DNA of 7,407 nt from JAKSUT01 sp045616505 (GTDB lineage: Bacteria > Cyanobacteriota > Vampirovibrionia > Gastranaerophilales > Gastranaerophilaceae). The stretch is from positions 1 to 7,407 of the forward strand of contig JAZLGV010000021.1 of assembly GCA_045616505.1 (NCBI GenBank), written 5' to 3'. Each line of letters starts with the position of its first letter. Position 1 is the first letter of the stretch. Positions 6,221-7,407 of the stretch are shown in pieces. The notes below the pieces were generated by a model. The model was not told where the DNA came from. It saw nothing but the letters and a program-made list of their open reading frames with translations, and did not search any database. The translations under genes were made by a program, and so were the position numbers.

Positions 6221-6232
6221 TGCAGAAAGGAT

Positions 6233-6352
6233 GTGGTTTTAACGGAAGTGTTGACAGGGATTTTGATATTTATTGCAGGACATATCTTAATATTCCTTAT
6301 TGATGATTTCATAACTGACATGCAAGAAAGGGAGAAAGGAGTTAGGAAGTGA
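6233..6352 (+). CDS. 39-aa single-pass membrane peptide overlapping the next gene
   Basis: From GTG 6233 the peptide reads as MVLTEVLTGILIFIAGHILI followed by FLIDDFITDMQEREKGVRK. It has one hydrophobic segment (about residues 6-23) and a charged cytoplasmic-type tail. Its TGA overlaps the GTG start of the following gene by 4 nt (GTGA), a standard coupling arrangement that argues it is translated. The start is uncertain. AAAGGA at 6226-6231 is only 1-2 nt from GTG 6233, and GTG 6248 or TTG 6251 would shorten the protein by 5 or 6 residues. Similar tiny one-helix proteins are common in phage early regions. No function can be assigned. Confidence 0.5.
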   Translation: MVLTEVLTGILIFIAGHILIFLIDDFITDMQEREKGVRK

Positions 6353-6660
6353 AATCAAAAAACTTTTATTACATCACAGATTGCGGTGAAAGGGTTTATT
6401 TGACGGATTGGCAGGCTGAAGAAATCTACAGGCAAAAGGAAGCATATTATAAAGCAGAGGATTTATTGCAGACCATTAGGGATGAATTTCCGGACAACAA
6501 ACAGTTGACGGCTTTAACATCTGAGGATTTGTTGAATTATGTTGATAAATTGGAGCATTATCTCGAAATGTGTCTCAGTATGGACGGATACTGGGAATGT
6601 TGCAGAACAATTATAGAAGATCGTGTTTTAAAAGATTTAGAGGGTAAGTTACAGATTTAA
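6349..6660 (+). CDS. Phage-like hypothetical protein (103 aa)
   Basis: This 103-aa protein is not recognised. The GTG start is preceded by AAAGGAG at good spacing and overlaps the upstream 39-aa gene by 4 nt. The protein begins with a short strand-like segment (FYYITDCGERVYLTDWQAEE) and is then largely helical and acidic (YRQKEAYYKAEDLLQTIRDE; EDLLNYVDKLEHYLEMC). It ends in a basic/acidic helix, with four cysteines overall (12, 75, 85 and 86). There is no signal peptide or membrane segment, so it is probably cytoplasmic. GC content is near 38-40% in hand-counted lines, closer to the recombination module than to the lipoprotein genes, which fits the phage backbone resuming here. Confidence 0.74.
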   Translation: MKSKNFYYITDCGERVYLTDWQAEEIYRQKEAYYKAEDLLQTIRDEFPDNKQLTALTSEDLLNYVDKLEHYLEMCLSMDGYWECCRTIIEDRVLKDLEGKLQI

Positions 6661-6665
6661 GTTTA

Positions 6666-6694
6666 TTGACATACGTATTAATACGTGTTATTAT
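6666..6694 (+). promoter_or_regulatory. Promoter of the hicAB operon
   Basis: A perfect -35 TTGACA (6666-6671), 17-bp spacer and TATTAT (6689-6694) make this the best promoter in the window. The predicted transcription start near 6700-6702 leaves only about 4-6 nt before GTG 6706, or about 14 nt before the ATT codon at 6715. Confidence 0.85.
6673..6686. promoter_or_regulatory. Palindromic operator in the hicAB promoter spacer
   Basis: ACGTATTAATACGT is a perfect 14-bp palindrome filling the space between -35 and -10. Bound protein would exclude RNA polymerase. HicB antitoxins with DNA-binding C-termini are known to repress their own operons, so HicB or HicAB complex is the likely ligand. The palindrome is seen directly; binding is inferred. 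Confidence 0.72.
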
Positions 6695-6705
6695 TTTAAA
6701 CAGAG

Positions 6706-6903
6706 GTGAGAGAAATTAAACTTTCCGAACTAGTAAAATTATTAAAACAATATGGCTTTTATCCAGAACGTGAGGGTGGAAGACATACATTATATTATAA
6801 TGATAAAACACATCAAAGGGTGGCGGTACCTAGGCATGCAAAAGAAATACCAACAGGTACAGCTGAATCAATTTTAAAAAGTTGTAGAATTAAGAAAGGT
6901 TGA
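6706..6903 (+). CDS. hicA: HicA family toxin (mRNA interferase)
   Basis: HicA toxins are small double-stranded-RNA-binding-fold ribonucleases that cleave mRNA and block translation until bound by HicB. This 65-aa protein (from GTG 6706) has the family pattern: KLSELVKLLKQYGFYPERE, then GGRHTLYY with the catalytic histidine (H27) in the G-x-x-H position, then VAVPRHAKEIPTGTAESILK matching the conserved P-R-H and P-x-G-T blocks. The start is debatable. The Shine-Dalgarno-like AGAGGTGAG (6702-6710) overlaps GTG 6706, whereas the ATT at 6715 is correctly spaced and would give the classic N-terminus (M)KLSELVKLL, 62 aa. The stop lies just before hicB, and the toxin-first order is usual for hicAB. 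Confidence 0.93.
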   Translation: MREIKLSELVKLLKQYGFYPEREGGRHTLYYNDKTHQRVAVPRHAKEIPTGTAESILKSCRIKKG

Positions 6904-6908
6904 TAAAT

Positions 6909-7298
6909 ATGAAGTATTTTTATCCGGCAGTTTTTAAAAAATCAAAACAAGGTTATGAGGTTATTTTCCCTGATGTTGAAGGATGTATTACAAGCGGAAA
7001 AACGTTAGAGGAGGCATTATTAAATGCTGAAGACGCACTTAGCTTGTTCTTATGGGATATGGAAGAAAAGAAAGATGAAGTCCCGCAAGCATCACAATTG
7101 GACGCTATTAAATGTAAAAAGAATGAATTTGTAAATCTTATTCCTGCTGACACAATGGAATACAGAAGGTTGTATGATAATAAAGCCGTAAAAAAGACCC
7201 TATCTATTCCACGTTGGTTGGACACTTTGGCTCAACGAAGCAATATCAATTTTTCTAATGTTTTACAAAAAGGGTTAATGCGTGAATTGAACTGTTAA
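6909..7298 (+). CDS. hicB: HicB family antitoxin with ribbon-helix-helix DNA-binding domain
   Basis: HicB neutralises HicA by direct binding and represses the operon. I place the start at ATG 6909 (129 aa), because AAAGG at 6895-6899 is 9 nt away. A TTG at 6900 overlaps the hicA stop but has no spacing for a ribosome binding site. Residues about 1-55 are the HicB partial RNase-H-like fold: KYFYPAVFKKSKQGYEVIFP, DVEGCITSGKTLEEALLNAE. A linker follows. The C-terminus (about 98-126) KKTLSIPRWLDTLAQRSNI with SNVLQKGLMREL reads as a ribbon-helix-helix domain, with the TLSIP strand followed by two helices. That domain fits the palindrome found in the promoter. The gene ends 21 nt before a terminator. 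Confidence 0.94.
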   Translation: MKYFYPAVFKKSKQGYEVIFPDVEGCITSGKTLEEALLNAEDALSLFLWDMEEKKDEVPQASQLDAIKCKKNEFVNLIPADTMEYRRLYDNKAVKKTLSIPRWLDTLAQRSNINFSNVLQKGLMRELNC

Positions 7299-7319
7299 TA
7301 CAGATAAAATTAAAAAAGC

Positions 7320-7354
7320 AAGGCAGAGAACAACAATTTGTTCTCTGCCTTTTT
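7320..7354 (+). terminator. Intrinsic terminator of the hicAB operon
   Basis: A perfect 14-bp stem (7320-7333 with 7338-7351, core GGCAGAGAACAA / TTGTTCTCTGCC), a 4-nt loop and the run TTTTT at 7350-7354 form a textbook terminator. The A-run before the left arm suggests it may also stop transcription from the right. Confidence 0.93.
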
Positions 7355-7372
7355 ATTATGCACTTCAGTGTG

Positions 7373-7401
7373 TAAAACAATTCGCTTTGCGAATTGTTTT
7401 A
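7373..7401. repeat. Perfect 13-bp hairpin at the right edge
   Basis: TAAAACAATTCGC (7373-7385) and GCGAATTGTTTTA (7389-7401) are perfect inverted repeats around a TTT loop, only 19 nt beyond the hicAB terminator. With T or A runs on both sides it could be a second, bidirectional terminator for a convergent gene to the right, or part of an element boundary. The window ends too soon to decide. Confidence 0.7.
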
Positions 7402-7407
7402 TGAAAA

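Noticed and set aside
6216..6471. TTTATTGCAG occurring three times (6216, 6269, 6462)
   Set aside because: Spacing is irregular, and a 10-mer in AT-rich coding DNA can recur by chance. There is no flanking similarity.
1..7407. CRISPR array, tRNA or rRNA genes, insertion-sequence transposase
   Set aside because: I searched for regularly spaced repeats, cloverleaf-like stretches and DDE-type transposase frames and found none. The Cas4-like nuclease is in a phage recombination context and not near cas genes.

Overview
This is a low-GC, Bacillota-type segment that looks like the early region of a prophage or a related integrated element. All supported genes are on the + strand, with tight spacing, 4-nt stop/start overlaps, AGGAGG-type ribosome binding sites and short intrinsic terminators. 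The exact taxon cannot be read from the window. A gut Clostridia or Negativicutes host is a guess from gene style only.

Region 1 (1-1343) is a phage recombination module. It holds the 3' end of a Cas4/RecB-like PD-(D/E)XK nuclease with a cysteine cluster, a small 70-aa protein, and a Rad52-like single-strand annealing protein with a C-terminal four-cysteine zinc motif. Region 2 (1344-2728) is a self-contained AAA ATPase/DUF4143 gene. Its promoter is embedded in a long perfect palindrome, and a strong terminator follows it.

Region 3 (about 2744-6220) is the most unusual part. An XRE-family regulator lies behind repeated TATATTGGAC sites. It is followed by two lipoproteins (144 and 503 aa), a 312-aa secreted protein and a previously uncalled 48-aa membrane peptide, and the region ends in a 15-bp-stem terminator. 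The 503-aa and 312-aa proteins share a C-terminal domain, so they are diverged paralogues. From about 3530 the DNA is clearly more AT-rich than its surroundings. This looks like an envelope-directed cargo ('moron') cassette bounded by terminators. Superinfection exclusion, lysogenic conversion or a surface role are possible, but none is demonstrated.

Region 4 (6233-6660) returns to phage-like small genes: a 39-aa membrane peptide overlapping by 4 nt a 103-aa hypothetical protein. Region 5 (6661-7354) is a type II HicA/HicB toxin-antitoxin operon. It has a near-consensus promoter with a 14-bp palindrome exactly between its -35 and -10 boxes, a possibly non-canonical toxin start codon, and a clear terminator. 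One more perfect hairpin lies at the right edge.

The simplest reading is a phage early region whose recombination module and downstream small genes are separated by accessory cargo (ATPase, lipoprotein cassette), with a stabilising toxin-antitoxin module at the end. Integrase, packaging and structural genes are not in view, so 'prophage' rests on the recombination genes and gene organisation.
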